Positions 20,222-29,237 of a stretch of DNA of 64,000 nucleotides are shown piece after piece; positions within the stretch are counted from its first letter, which is position 1; every line of letters begins with the position of its first letter. A program made the translations under genes and the position numbers. The DNA is from Shewanella holmiensis (lineage in GTDB: Bacteria > Pseudomonadota > Gammaproteobacteria > Enterobacterales > Shewanellaceae), in the NCBI RefSeq assembly GCF_025370255.1, contig NZ_JAMTCD010000019.1, positions 32,032-96,031 of the forward strand, in the 5' to 3' direction. The notes under the pieces are model-generated. The model ran no database searches. It saw only the letters and a program-made list of their open reading frames with translations, and was not told the origin of the DNA.

Positions 20222-21490
20222 ATGAGTAAACAACAAAAATCCCCAGGTGTTATTGAGAAAGCTGGTTTTTTTCTCTATTTAACTATTTTGAGTATGCTGT
20301 GTTTTATTGCCACAGATATGTATTTGCCTGCTTTTAAATCAATTGAAGGCTCACTTAACGCATCAACTGCAGATGTGGCAATGTCACTTACGACATTCTT
20401 AGCGGGTTTAGCTTTTGGTCAACTACTTTATGGCAAGTTAGTTGAAAAATGGGGCAAACGAAATTCATTACTTTTAGGCTTAATGTTATTTGTATTGGCA
20501 ACCGGCTTGATCATTGTCAGCGATAATATTGTGATGATGAATATTGGCCGTTTCATCCAAGCCATTGGTGTGTGTAGTGCAAGTGTTATCTGGCAAGCTT
20601 TGGTTATCGAAAAGTATGACGCTGAAGAGTCACAGCATGTATTGTCGAACATTATGCCATTAGTTGCATTATCACCCGCAATAGCACCATTAATAGGTGC
20701 GTTCTTCTTATCATATTGGGGATGGCAAAGTATTTTTGTTTGCTTAGCTTTATTGGGTGCCATATTGATTCTAATGACCCAGTTTTTTGTCAAAGCCGAT
20801 AAGCCAAGTGTTGAAGCCATCCATGCGGACAAAAATAAAGCCATCACCTTTAAACAGATGTTAGCAAATCCATTTTATGTGGGTAATGTGATGATATTTG
20901 CCGCTTGCTCAGGTGCCTTCTTTTCATATCTAACGTTATGGCCTGCGGTGATGGATAAGTTTGGCTTTGATGCAACAGCCATTGGGTTAAGTTTTATTCC
21001 GCAAACAATAATGTTCATTGTTGGTGGGTATGGCGGTAAAATTCTGATCAAACGTCTCGGTAGCCAAACCGCATTAAAAGTACAATTGGGTCTGTTTTTT
21101 ACAACGACAATATTAATCTCAATCATAACGATCGTTTTTGAGATGACGACTATCTATCCACTATTAATTGTATTTGCTTTTATGGCTGCAGCGAATGGTG
21201 CGATTTACCCTATTGTTGTGAACAATGCATTGCAAACATTCAAAGATGATGCCGCTAAAGCTGCGGGTTTACAGAATTTTATTCAAATCAGTGTCGCATT
21301 TGGAGCATCAAGTATTGTGGCAGCATTCGCAGGAGCAGGTGAGCAGGCAATTGGTTTAGGTATATTAATTTGTTCAGTGATAGTGTTTGGCGCCTATTAC
21401 ACAAGTCGGCATGTAACATGGAAAAGCTTACAAAACTCTTTCACCATGCCAGATCCTGCACGTATAGCAATAAAGCAGTCTAAAGACTAA
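20222..21490 (+). CDS. punC: Purine nucleoside permease PunC (MFS)
   Basis: Inner-membrane drug/metabolite:H+ antiporter-type permease of the Bcr/CflA subgroup of the major facilitator superfamily. It has 422 residues and about 12 helices. The first helix FLYLTILSMLCFIATDMYLPAF and the loop GQLLYGKLVEKWGKRNSLLLGL are typical. E. coli PunC (YdhC) imports adenosine and other purine nucleosides, and the divergent punR-like gene supports the same role here. By sequence alone, a multidrug efflux pump of the same family remains possible. It is followed by a gap and tRNA-Ser. Confidence 0.83.
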   Translation: MSKQQKSPGVIEKAGFFLYLTILSMLCFIATDMYLPAFKSIEGSLNASTADVAMSLTTFLAGLAFGQLLYGKLVEKWGKRNSLLLGLMLFVLATGLIIVSDNIVMMNIGRFIQAIGVCSASVIWQALVIEKYDAEESQHVLSNIMPLVALSPAIAPLIGAFFLSYWGWQSIFVCLALLGAILILMTQFFVKADKPSVEAIHADKNKAITFKQMLANPFYVGNVMIFAACSGAFFSYLTLWPAVMDKFGFDATAIGLSFIPQTIMFIVGGYGGKILIKRLGSQTALKVQLGLFFTTTILISIITIVFEMTTIYPLLIVFAFMAAANGAIYPIVVNNALQTFKDDAAKAAGLQNFIQISVAFGASSIVAAFAGAGEQAIGLGILICSVIVFGAYYTSRHVTWKSLQNSFTMPDPARIAIKQSKD

Positions 21491-21579
21491 CCACATTGGT
21501 TTTAAAGTAATCATATAGACAATTATTTTAAATTAGGGCTTTACAGCTTCAAGAGGTTGTCATATTATTCGCGGCGTTC

Positions 21580-21669
21580 GGAGGGATGGCAGAGTGGTCG
21601 AATGCACCGGTCTTGAAAACCGGCAACGGTTTACCCCGTTCTAGGGTTCAAATCCCTATCCCTCCGCCA
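21580..21669 (+). tRNA. tRNA-Ser (anticodon TGA)
   Basis: Full cloverleaf with acceptor GGAGGGA pairing with TCCCTCC, G73 and an encoded CCA. The anticodon stem CCGGT/ACCGG closes the loop CTTGAAA, giving anticodon TGA. The long variable arm is typical of serine tRNAs and the T-arm is AGGGTTCAAATCCCT. It is 90 bases including CCA. It marks the left border of a variable region full of mobile-element debris. Confidence 0.97.
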
Positions 21670-21680
21670 TATTAAATATG

Positions 21681-21711
21681 AAAAGGCCTTATCGAAAGAT
21701 AAGGCCTTTTT
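21681..21711 (+). terminator. Terminator of tRNA-Ser(TGA)
   Basis: AAAAGGCCTTATC and GATAAGGCCTTTT form a perfect 13-base stem with a GAAA-type loop, followed by T. It lies 11 bases after the tRNA CCA. Confidence 0.9.
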
Positions 21712-21735
21712 GTTTGGTAAATGGTAAGGATTCAA

Positions 21736-21821
21736 ACCTAGGGTTCCTGTTTATAACAAGCAGGCTATCCTTCCACCATATTTATCGAGAAAGCCCCATC
21801 AGAAATGATGGGGGCTTTTTT
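21736..21821 (+). pseudogene. Degenerate tRNA-Ser tail plus terminator, copy 2
   Basis: CTAGGGTTC, then CTATCCTTCCACCATAT at 21764-21780, resembles the T-arm and acceptor end of the intact tRNA (CTAGGGTTC...CTATCCCTCCGCCATAT), with about 18 extra bases between the two parts. A second terminator-like hairpin follows at 21789-21821 (AAGCCCCATCA, GAAA loop, TGATGGGGGCTT, T run), in the same relative position as the real terminator. It looks like a decayed duplicate of the tRNA end, not a functional tRNA. Confidence 0.5.
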
Positions 21822-21844
21822 GTGTCAGTATCTATAGTGTTTGA

Positions 21845-21894
21845 GCCTAGGGAACCTGTATATTAGGATACAATTCCTTCGCCATAGTAAATAC
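21845..21894 (+). pseudogene. Degenerate tRNA-Ser tail, copy 3
   Basis: CCTAGGGAACC, then CAATTCCTTCGCCATAGTAAATA, again resembles the tRNA 3' end and its flank (CTATCCCTCCGCCATATTAAATA). It is followed by GGAAAAGCCTTTT, a decayed version of the terminator arm. It is more degraded than copy 2. Confidence 0.4.
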
Positions 21895-21956
21895 GGAAAA
21901 GCCTTTTATTATCAACGGTTTTTTTTAACGTTAGGGTGGTTTTTCAGGGGAATTGA

Positions 21957-21984
21957 CTCAGACAATGTAGGCAGATTGTCTGAG
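21957..21984. repeat. Perfect 10-base inverted repeat
   Basis: CTCAGACAAT (21957-21966) and ATTGTCTGAG (21975-21984) are separated by 8 bases. There is no T run on either side, so it is not an obvious terminator. It lies between the tRNA-tail repeats and the IS3 remnant and may be an operator, an element end or chance. Confidence 0.45.
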
Positions 21985-22017
21985 ACTACGCTTAAGCTTA
22001 TTAGTATCCGTATGACT

Positions 22018-22515
22018 AAGGATGCTTGCCATCAATGATATTAAATGTTCTGAATGATTTCCCTGAAAATAAATTATCGCTCATAAAATCTATTGCCCAA
22101 CATTCATTGGCCTTTGCAGGTAACGCGAGAGATTCTGGCTCTCGAGAGGGTAAGCGCTTTTTGCCTTTTCGTCGTAAGTTAAGCTTTAAACCACAATAAA
22201 CGCGATACACAGGTTTATGATTCCATTTATGACCAAGTAAACGTAGCCGTTTAAATATCTTCCGAAACCTATAAGCTCTGTGCTTTTCTGCAATGTCTGA
22301 TACTGCCTCAATAATATCCTCATCATCGATGCGTTTGCATTAATAATAAAATGTGCAACGACTGATAGTCATCGTATCACAAGCCAACACAACACCTAGG
22401 CCATATTCATGAATGGCATAGTGGGCTTATACCTTTCGCTCTGCTGGCTTTATAGCTTTTTTCAACAATCTCTTTTAACGCTATGTTTTACAAACTGACA
22501 TCCGCAAACATCTTT
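22018..22515 (-). pseudogene. IS3-family transposase remnant (IS407-like group)
   Basis: Fragment of an OrfA/OrfB-type DDE transposase, read from 22515 downwards. MFADVSL-stop-NIALKEIVEK recalls the conserved MYADLSLENAALKD junction. Next comes an HEYGLGVVLACDTMTISRCTFYY-like stretch in another frame. Then DIIEAVSDIAEKHRAYRFRKIFKRLRLLGHKWNHKPVYRVY and WAIDFMSDNLFSGKSFRTFNIIDG, where the first catalytic aspartate (AIDFMSD) is still visible. Internal stops and at least two frameshifts break it, and the rest of OrfB including the later D and E residues is missing. It is dead and presumably old. Confidence 0.82.
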
Positions 22516-22933
22516 TAAAAGGGGAGTAAAATAAGCCAAAAACACAGTTCATGCTTTATGGATGGTGTGTAACAGACACTATGTAACTGCAATTTAGCTA
22601 AGATGCTTCACTATTCTTGTCTATAAATCGTACTTCAAAATTCGCTCCCTATCAGTTATTTACCTATTTTCTATCTAATTTTTATCTTTTTTTGCCTGAT
22701 GTTGTCTTTTTGTTATCAGGTTGTGTGATGTGCGTCTCAAATCATTTGTTCTACGATTAACTTATTTAATGATCCGACGATATAGTCTATGAGAATAAGA
22801 TTTTTAAAAAATCAGAGAAAATACTCAAAAATGGTTCAAATTCAATGGGCAAGTTTCATTCTCTACATCTACAATTACTACTAGACCAAGCCTACCTTAC
22901 ATTAAAATGAAACTAGAAGATTAATAGGGACAT
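22516..22933. other. AT-rich intergenic stretch, no gene seen
   Basis: This 418-base stretch separates the IS3 remnant from the first chemoreceptor. It holds no open frame with a plausible ribosome site. It must contain the promoter of the chemoreceptor gene, but I cannot point to convincing -35/-10 boxes. Confidence 0.5.
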
Positions 22934-24487
22934 ATGAAATCAAATACGCCTATAACCAAAAAAGAAAGGACATTTTCTCCTAACACAAAGCTAATTTCCG
23001 TCACCGATACTCAGGGGAATATTCTTGATTGTAACGATGCCTTTGTTAGTGTTAGTGGGTTTCAAAAGAGCGAATTAGTTGGTCAGCCACATAATATTGT
23101 TCGTCATCCAGAGATGCCCGCAGCAGCATTTGGCATAATGTGGTCACATCTAAAAGCGGGTAAACCTTGGATGGGCTTAGTAAAGAATCGTTGTAAAAAT
23201 GGTGATTTCTACTGGGTTGATGCCTATGTCACACCGATGACAGACAAAGGTAAAGTGATTGGTTATGAATCTGTTCGCTCGTGTCCTAAACGCGAAGATG
23301 TCGCAAGAGCGGAAATGTTATATGCCCAGATTAATAACGGCAAAAATACATCAAAATCTCTGCATATTGCATCCGAATATTTATTACTTCTTGTAACCCT
23401 TATAGCCTCCGGATTATTTTTTATGTCCGGTCAGCAAGGTGTTTCTGAAATTGTTCTTTTCATTGGGGTTATTATTTTTGCTGCGATGGTATATTTAAAA
23501 AGTAAATCAATAATAAATGCTTTGAATAATATGCTTAAAACGAGTTTTTCTCATGAGCTAGCAGCAAAAACCTATACAAAGTCACATGGTGAACTAGGCT
23601 TACTCGAAGTCGCTATTTTAAGTTCAAATGCACATTTAGGGACTATTCTTACTCGTATTGAAAATGCGGCAATGCATGTTAACAAAGGTGCTGAGCTGGG
23701 CTATAACTTGACCGTAAAAAATTGTGGTGAAATACAAAAACAGCAAGAAGAGACTTTTCAAGTTGCCACCGCAATGAATGAGATGACCACTGCGATTGCT
23801 GAAGTCTCACAACACGTGTCTGATACTGCTAACCATGCAGAAATAGCCCATAGTTTGTCGATTAAAGGAACTAAGGTTGCAGAAGTCACCCGCCAATCGA
23901 TACAAAGGTTAAGAGATACGGTTTTAGATATTAGCGCCTCAGTGAGTGAGGTTTCAACTCAAACTACTTGTATTGCACAAGCAGCACAAATCATTGAACA
24001 AATAGCAGACCAAACAAATCTACTTGCTCTTAATGCGGCGATAGAGGCGGCTAGAGCAGGCGAACAAGGTAGAGGTTTTGCCGTTGTAGCAGATGAGGTT
24101 CGTACCTTAGCAAAGCGTACACAAGAATCAACACAAGATATTTATCAGATTGTGCGCGAATTGACCTCAAAAGCACAGAATGCGGTAGATACTGCCAACC
24201 TTGGGACAAAAGCTGCTGATGATGGGCTTGATAAGGTTGTTGAAAGTGCTCAAATGCTTGACGGAATATCTGAAGCGGTTGAGCAAATTGCTCAAATGTC
24301 AACACAGATGGCGACTGCTGTAGAGGAGCAAGCCCATGTGGCAGAGGATATTAATCGTCAAATTGTTAATATTTCTGATTTAGCAAATGATAGCGCTGCC
24401 AGTGCAAATCTCACATCTGACTCGATAACTCAACTTAAAAAGACAGCAGATGAGTTAGAAGAACTTGTTGTACGCTTTAAGCAATAA
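22934..24487 (+). CDS. Aer-like PAS-domain chemoreceptor
   Basis: Methyl-accepting chemotaxis protein (517 residues) with an N-terminal cytoplasmic PAS domain (about 20-125) of the Aer type: [37 protein letters not shown]. Aer proteins use this fold with FAD to sense cellular redox or oxygen. Two closely spaced membrane helices follow (about 148-195). The signalling domain carries the conserved hairpin tip [39 protein letters not shown], which contacts CheA and CheW. The call as an energy-taxis sensor is family-based. It precedes a GGDEF-EAL gene by only 34 bases, so an operon linking redox taxis and c-di-GMP is likely. Confidence 0.92.
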   Translation: MKSNTPITKKERTFSPNTKLISVTDTQGNILDCNDAFVSVSGFQKSELVGQPHNIVRHPEMPAAAFGIMWSHLKAGKPWMGLVKNRCKNGDFYWVDAYVTPMTDKGKVIGYESVRSCPKREDVARAEMLYAQINNGKNTSKSLHIASEYLLLLVTLIASGLFFMSGQQGVSEIVLFIGVIIFAAMVYLKSKSIINALNNMLKTSFSHELAAKTYTKSHGELGLLEVAILSSNAHLGTILTRIENAAMHVNKGAELGYNLTVKNCGEIQKQQEETFQVATAMNEMTTAIAEVSQHVSDTANHAEIAHSLSIKGTKVAEVTRQSIQRLRDTVLDISASVSEVSTQTTCIAQAAQIIEQIADQTNLLALNAAIEAARAGEQGRGFAVVADEVRTLAKRTQESTQDIYQIVRELTSKAQNAVDTANLGTKAADDGLDKVVESAQMLDGISEAVEQIAQMSTQMATAVEEQAHVAEDINRQIVNISDLANDSAASANLTSDSITQLKKTADELEELVVRFKQ

Positions 24488-24521
24488 ATACTTTAGCATT
24501 TATTTATCAGGTATAGGCATA

Positions 24522-27101
24522 ATGTTTAAATATCAAAAAGTATTTAATGAAGTTTCATTTCGACACATTGTGGAGTCGCAAGAGACTGTTTTGGTTAAAC
24601 ATCTTCAAGAATTAAATATTGATTTAAACGCTGGTATTTTGTTTTTAGGGGTAAGGGATGGAAAAACAGCCTCAACTATCATTACGATAAGAGAACAAAA
24701 AAGGGTAAACAACTTAACCTATAACTTAGAGGGCTCTCCCTGTGAACAAGTGTTAAATGACGGAGTTTGTTGCTTCCCGAAAGACACGGCTAAGTTATTT
24801 CCTGATGATAAAACCCTGTTAGATTTGAAGGTTGAAGGCTATATTGGTTCATCGATAAAAAATGAAGCTGGCGATCCTATTGGGATTTTAGTTGCGTTAT
24901 TCTTTAAGCCAAAATCTGAATTACCAATAAAATTAAAAATATTTGATATCTTTTCTAATTTTATATGCACTTACATTCAAAAATGCCATCTTGATTATCA
25001 AACTAACTCACATTTATCTTTATTTAAAGAAGTAGAAGTGATTTCAAAAACTGGTGCGTGGGAATATCATATTGAAACTAAACAAGTCTTTTGGACAGAT
25101 GAGGTATATTCAATATGTCAATTTTCAAAAGATAGTAAATTAACGACAAAGCAAGTTAAATGTTTTTTCGCAGAACACGAACGTAAAAGAGTAAATGAAG
25201 TTGTAAAAAGCGTATTAACAAATGGTAAATGTTTCGAAGAAGATTTTGAGTTTGTTGATGCCAAAGGCATAGAAAAATGGCTAAAAGTTACTTGTAAACC
25301 CTTAATGAATGATAAAGGTCGTATTACGAGCGTCTATGGTGCTTTTGAAGATATTACTAAAGAAAAATCACTATTATTACAAGAAAGTGAGCGTTCACAA
25401 AAACTAGATAATATTTTAAATAATATCAATGAAGCAGTTATTACGATTTGTCGCTCCGGGGTTATCCAGCACGTCAACCAAGCTGCTCTGAGTATATTTC
25501 AATATTCAGCTAACGAGCTTATAGGTCAAGATATATCAAAATTAATGCCTGAACCTTATGCCTTCCAACATCATCATTATATGCAGTCATATGAAAATAC
25601 TGGTGTGCCAAAAATCATTGGTGTTGGTCGTCAATTAACCGCTAAACGTAAGAATGGCGATATCTTTCAGATCGAATTGGCCATAACTCAATCATTTTCA
25701 CTTGGTGAAGTTCAATACATAGGGGTTATTCGAGATATATCTGAACGAATATTAGCTCAAGATACCATTTATAATATCGCTTATACGGACAAATTGACTC
25801 AATTAAAGAACAATCAATGGTTTGAAAAAGAATGTAAAGATTTATTGCTTCTTGCCTCAATTAAAAGTCAGTGTATTTATGCTCTAATGTTAAATATAGA
25901 TAAAATGTCACAGTTTAATTTGCAGTTTGGTTTTGAACAAGGTGATAGAGTCTTAAAGCAAATAGCAGTAAACCTTGGTATCGCAATTGGTAACGATTTC
26001 AATATTTATAGATACGGCGGTGATTCATTTGTCATTTTATATAATAAGGTTTTTACAAAAGATGATTTTCTTAAATTAAATCTAAATTTCATTAAGACTA
26101 CTTTACTTGATCCCCAAAATTATATCTTAAATGTAGGTGATAATGATATTGTACTCACTGCGTCTTTAGGTGCGGCAACTTTTGAGCCGGATAGGCAATC
26201 CTATGAAAGCATCAACCATATTCTTGGTCATGCGCTGCGAAGTGCAAAAAAGCACGCTCCATTTGGTTTCCATCACATCTTAGAAGAAGGAGTTGAAGAG
26301 TTTGATCGTTTTGTTCAGCTGCATAAACTTTTAAAAAGCATTACTGAAAGTGAAGAGTTATCTTTGGCATTTCAACCTCAGTATACCAATACCGGTGAGA
26401 TAAATTCCTTTGAAACACTTATTAGATGGAATTCCTCCGTTTATGGATGGGTTAGCCCTGCTGAATTCATCCCATTAGCTGAAGAAACCGATGCCATTAT
26501 AAAAATTGGAGATTGGGTATTAGCAAATGCATGTATGGCTATTCAAGAATTAATGCACTTAGGATTACAAACGAGTGTCTCTGTTAATATCAGTGCTAAG
26601 CAAATAGTAGCTGCAAATTTTTCTGATAAGTTAATAGACTTAGTCACTGAAATGAAAATATCAGCCAATATGTTAGTGCTTGAACTCACTGAAACAGCAT
26701 TAATCGTTGACATTGCACTAGTAAAGCAAGTGATGAATGAAATAAGTAAACACGGTTTTCGTTTTTCTATTGATGATTTCGGCACAGGCTATTCAAGCCT
26801 TGCTTATTTAAAAGAGTTGCCTATTTCTGAATTAAAAATAGACAAATATTTTATTGATGATATTGAAGACAGTGAAAATGATTATGTGATTGTCGATGCC
26901 ATTATTGATATGGCTCATGCATTAGGGGTCAATAGTGTTGCTGAAGGTGTCGAAACTAAAGAGCAATACGAATACTTGAAAAGAAAAAACTGTAACATTT
27001 ATCAAGGGTATTATTTTTCAAAGCCTGTTGATATTCAAACTTGGCGAGAGATGATAGCAATTGAAAGTAATAGCCATGAAAATAGACCTGATTTTAGCTG
27101 A
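24522..27101 (+). CDS. GAF-PAS-PAS-GGDEF-EAL protein, probable c-di-GMP phosphodiesterase
   Basis: Cytoplasmic protein of about 859 residues: GAF-like domain (1-165), two PAS domains (about 170-295 and 305-425), GGDEF (about 435-590) and EAL (about 610-850). The GGDEF signature is GGDSF (499-503) with no RxxD I-site, so cyclase activity is doubtful. The EAL signature is ETL (E631 retained), and NISAKQI, LELTETALI, DDFGTGYSS, LKIDKYF and AEGVET are intact, so hydrolysis of c-di-GMP is likely. The frame is open back to 24465 inside the chemoreceptor gene, but the ATG at 24522 follows an AGG and gives a sensible N-terminus. It is probably co-transcribed with the Aer-like receptor upstream. Confidence 0.88.
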   Translation: MFKYQKVFNEVSFRHIVESQETVLVKHLQELNIDLNAGILFLGVRDGKTASTIITIREQKRVNNLTYNLEGSPCEQVLNDGVCCFPKDTAKLFPDDKTLLDLKVEGYIGSSIKNEAGDPIGILVALFFKPKSELPIKLKIFDIFSNFICTYIQKCHLDYQTNSHLSLFKEVEVISKTGAWEYHIETKQVFWTDEVYSICQFSKDSKLTTKQVKCFFAEHERKRVNEVVKSVLTNGKCFEEDFEFVDAKGIEKWLKVTCKPLMNDKGRITSVYGAFEDITKEKSLLLQESERSQKLDNILNNINEAVITICRSGVIQHVNQAALSIFQYSANELIGQDISKLMPEPYAFQHHHYMQSYENTGVPKIIGVGRQLTAKRKNGDIFQIELAITQSFSLGEVQYIGVIRDISERILAQDTIYNIAYTDKLTQLKNNQWFEKECKDLLLLASIKSQCIYALMLNIDKMSQFNLQFGFEQGDRVLKQIAVNLGIAIGNDFNIYRYGGDSFVILYNKVFTKDDFLKLNLNFIKTTLLDPQNYILNVGDNDIVLTASLGAATFEPDRQSYESINHILGHALRSAKKHAPFGFHHILEEGVEEFDRFVQLHKLLKSITESEELSLAFQPQYTNTGEINSFETLIRWNSSVYGWVSPAEFIPLAEETDAIIKIGDWVLANACMAIQELMHLGLQTSVSVNISAKQIVAANFSDKLIDLVTEMKISANMLVLELTETALIVDIALVKQVMNEISKHGFRFSIDDFGTGYSSLAYLKELPISELKIDKYFIDDIEDSENDYVIVDAIIDMAHALGVNSVAEGVETKEQYEYLKRKNCNIYQGYYFSKPVDIQTWREMIAIESNSHENRPDFS

Positions 27102-27273
27102 ACTAGTCAATATGATTTTAAAGCTTAAAAAAGTTGATTTAGATCAACTTACCCACTGAATTAACTCAACTTATCCTGTATTGAGTCGATGTTTTATATC
27201 AGTGGGTCTATCTTAAATTGAGTACTCATAATTAGTTAGCATCAAAAATAACAAAGTATAAAGAGAAGATATT

Positions 27274-28992
27274 ATGTCAACTTTGGAACCGTCATTAGCG
27301 CAAGGTAAGCTCGATAATACAACTAAAACAGGTGGTTTTTTTGACAGGTTCAAATCAGTGAGAGTTCAGCTCAAATTGAACATTTCCCTGATAATTGTGG
27401 CTTTTGCATTTTTAGGTTACGAAGGCATTACAGGCATGCAGGATTCAGGAGCGTCTATCGGGGATCTTTATAAGCAAGGAATGCAGCACAGTATTCGGGC
27501 AGGTAAAATACTTAACGAACTAGAAAAAGCGCGTAGTGGTTTACTGTTAGGGTTTCAACACAATCCAACTAATGAATTTTACGAGATGCATAGTCATCCC
27601 TTGTCGGTACATATTGAAGCATCTCAGCAGTCAATCGCGTTACTGCATAACATTGTTGATAATGAGATTATAAGCTCAGATCTTGATGACTCTGAACGCC
27701 AGCAGATCAATGAATTAGTCAAGTTACTCGACAATGTGACTAACAAAGGATTTGAGCCTGCTATAGCGGCATTAAGTGAAGGCGATTATACAAACTCTAA
27801 CCTCATCTTACTCACGCAAATTAATCCCTTGTTTAAAGATATCAGTGCGATAGCTCAGTCATTTTTGGATATACAAATTAATGAAGGCAAAATGAGCTTT
27901 GAAGCATCGCAAGCCAATACAGCCGTTTACATATGGTTAGTAGCGATTTTTTCTGGACTGAGCATGTTAGTTATCGTATCGAGTTCAAGCTTCATTATTA
28001 AGCGAGTTAATCAGGCGGTTACTCAGCTAGAAAGCACTGCTGTTGAAATTGCCTCAGGTAATTTGACCAAACGAATCAACCTCGGTGGAAATGATGAGTT
28101 TTCTCACATTGCCGAACATGTCAATCGTATCGCATCCGATTTTCAACGTGCGGTAATCAATACACATCAGTCAACCTCACGGCTTGCCAGCTCTGCTGAA
28201 GAAAATGCCGTTGTCGCGACGCAAACTCAACGGAATGTATTAGAACAGCAGCAGCAAACACAATTAATTGCTACCGCTATTCATCAATTTTCTGCCACTG
28301 TTCGTGAAGTCGCTCAAAGTGCTGCTGGTGCGGCAACTGTATCTGAAGAAGCTAATTCTGCTGCACATGGAGCACAGGCGATTGTAAATGAGAGTATTTC
28401 TGTGATCGATGCTCTTGCGACTGATTTAGTTAGAGCCAGCGAATCAATGACCCTGCTCGCTCAACATTCAGATGAAATTGGCAGTGTGGTTGATGTTATT
28501 CAAGGGATATCAGAGCAAACAAATTTACTGGCACTTAATGCCGCTATTGAAGCCGCGCGAGCAGGTGAACAAGGCAGAGGTTTTGCAGTAGTAGCTGATG
28601 AGGTGCGTTCGCTTGCCAAACGTACACAAGACTCTACTGAAGAAATCATGAAAATGATCCAGCGATTACAGCAAGGTTCACAAGAATCGATGCAGCTAAT
28701 GAAAAGTGGCACCGAGCAAGTGAAATTAAGTGTTGAGCAATCGATGTTAGTAAAAGATGCCCTGCAACGTATTTTGAGTAGTATAGAAGAAATCAATGGC
28801 TTGAATGCTCAAATTGCGACCGCTTCAGAACAGCAAAGTTCAGTGACGGAAGAGATCAATATTAATATCACTAACATCAGTGACATTTCAGACCAAACCG
28901 CAGAGGGGGCTAAACAAAGTAGCGCGGCTACCGAAGATTTAGCCCGATTAGCTGAGTCAATGGAGTCGGATATTGCACACTATAAGGTGTAA
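27274..28992 (+). CDS. Methyl-accepting chemotaxis protein with periplasmic helical sensor
   Basis: Chemoreceptor of 572 residues. One membrane helix near residues 35-52 is followed by a ~160-residue periplasmic region that looks like a four-helix bundle, then a second helix (about 213-235) and a HAMP linker ([28 protein letters not shown]). The signalling domain has the hairpin tip [41 protein letters not shown]. The ligand cannot be read from sequence. It lies 172 bases after the GGDEF-EAL gene with an AAGAGAAGA ribosome site, so it probably has its own promoter. The signalling tip matches the Aer-like receptor closely, so both should join the same CheA array. Confidence 0.93.
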   Translation: MSTLEPSLAQGKLDNTTKTGGFFDRFKSVRVQLKLNISLIIVAFAFLGYEGITGMQDSGASIGDLYKQGMQHSIRAGKILNELEKARSGLLLGFQHNPTNEFYEMHSHPLSVHIEASQQSIALLHNIVDNEIISSDLDDSERQQINELVKLLDNVTNKGFEPAIAALSEGDYTNSNLILLTQINPLFKDISAIAQSFLDIQINEGKMSFEASQANTAVYIWLVAIFSGLSMLVIVSSSSFIIKRVNQAVTQLESTAVEIASGNLTKRINLGGNDEFSHIAEHVNRIASDFQRAVINTHQSTSRLASSAEENAVVATQTQRNVLEQQQQTQLIATAIHQFSATVREVAQSAAGAATVSEEANSAAHGAQAIVNESISVIDALATDLVRASESMTLLAQHSDEIGSVVDVIQGISEQTNLLALNAAIEAARAGEQGRGFAVVADEVRSLAKRTQDSTEEIMKMIQRLQQGSQESMQLMKSGTEQVKLSVEQSMLVKDALQRILSSIEEINGLNAQIATASEQQSSVTEEININITNISDISDQTAEGAKQSSAATEDLARLAESMESDIAHYKV

Positions 28993-29237
28993 GCAGTTGA
29001 TGGAAGATACAGAACGTGTATTTGATTATATTAGTTTTTAGATTATTGTAATCAAATCCACTTAGTTAAGTTTTTTGATGTGTTTTTAAATCGGGGGGGA
29101 GATTAATTTTGAGGTTACTTTAGCAAGCTATGTTCTCTTTTCAACTTAAAAATAATATTAAAGAGACTCAACATAGCGACTACAACTATATTCTATAAAT
29201 GATTTTTTGAAATATTAAGGACTGGAGGCATCCATAA

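Noticed and set aside
21719..21778. A functional second tRNA after tRNA-Ser(TGA)
   Set aside because: Only T-arm and acceptor-end resemblance is present, with an 18-base insertion and no D-arm, anticodon arm or paired 5' acceptor strand.
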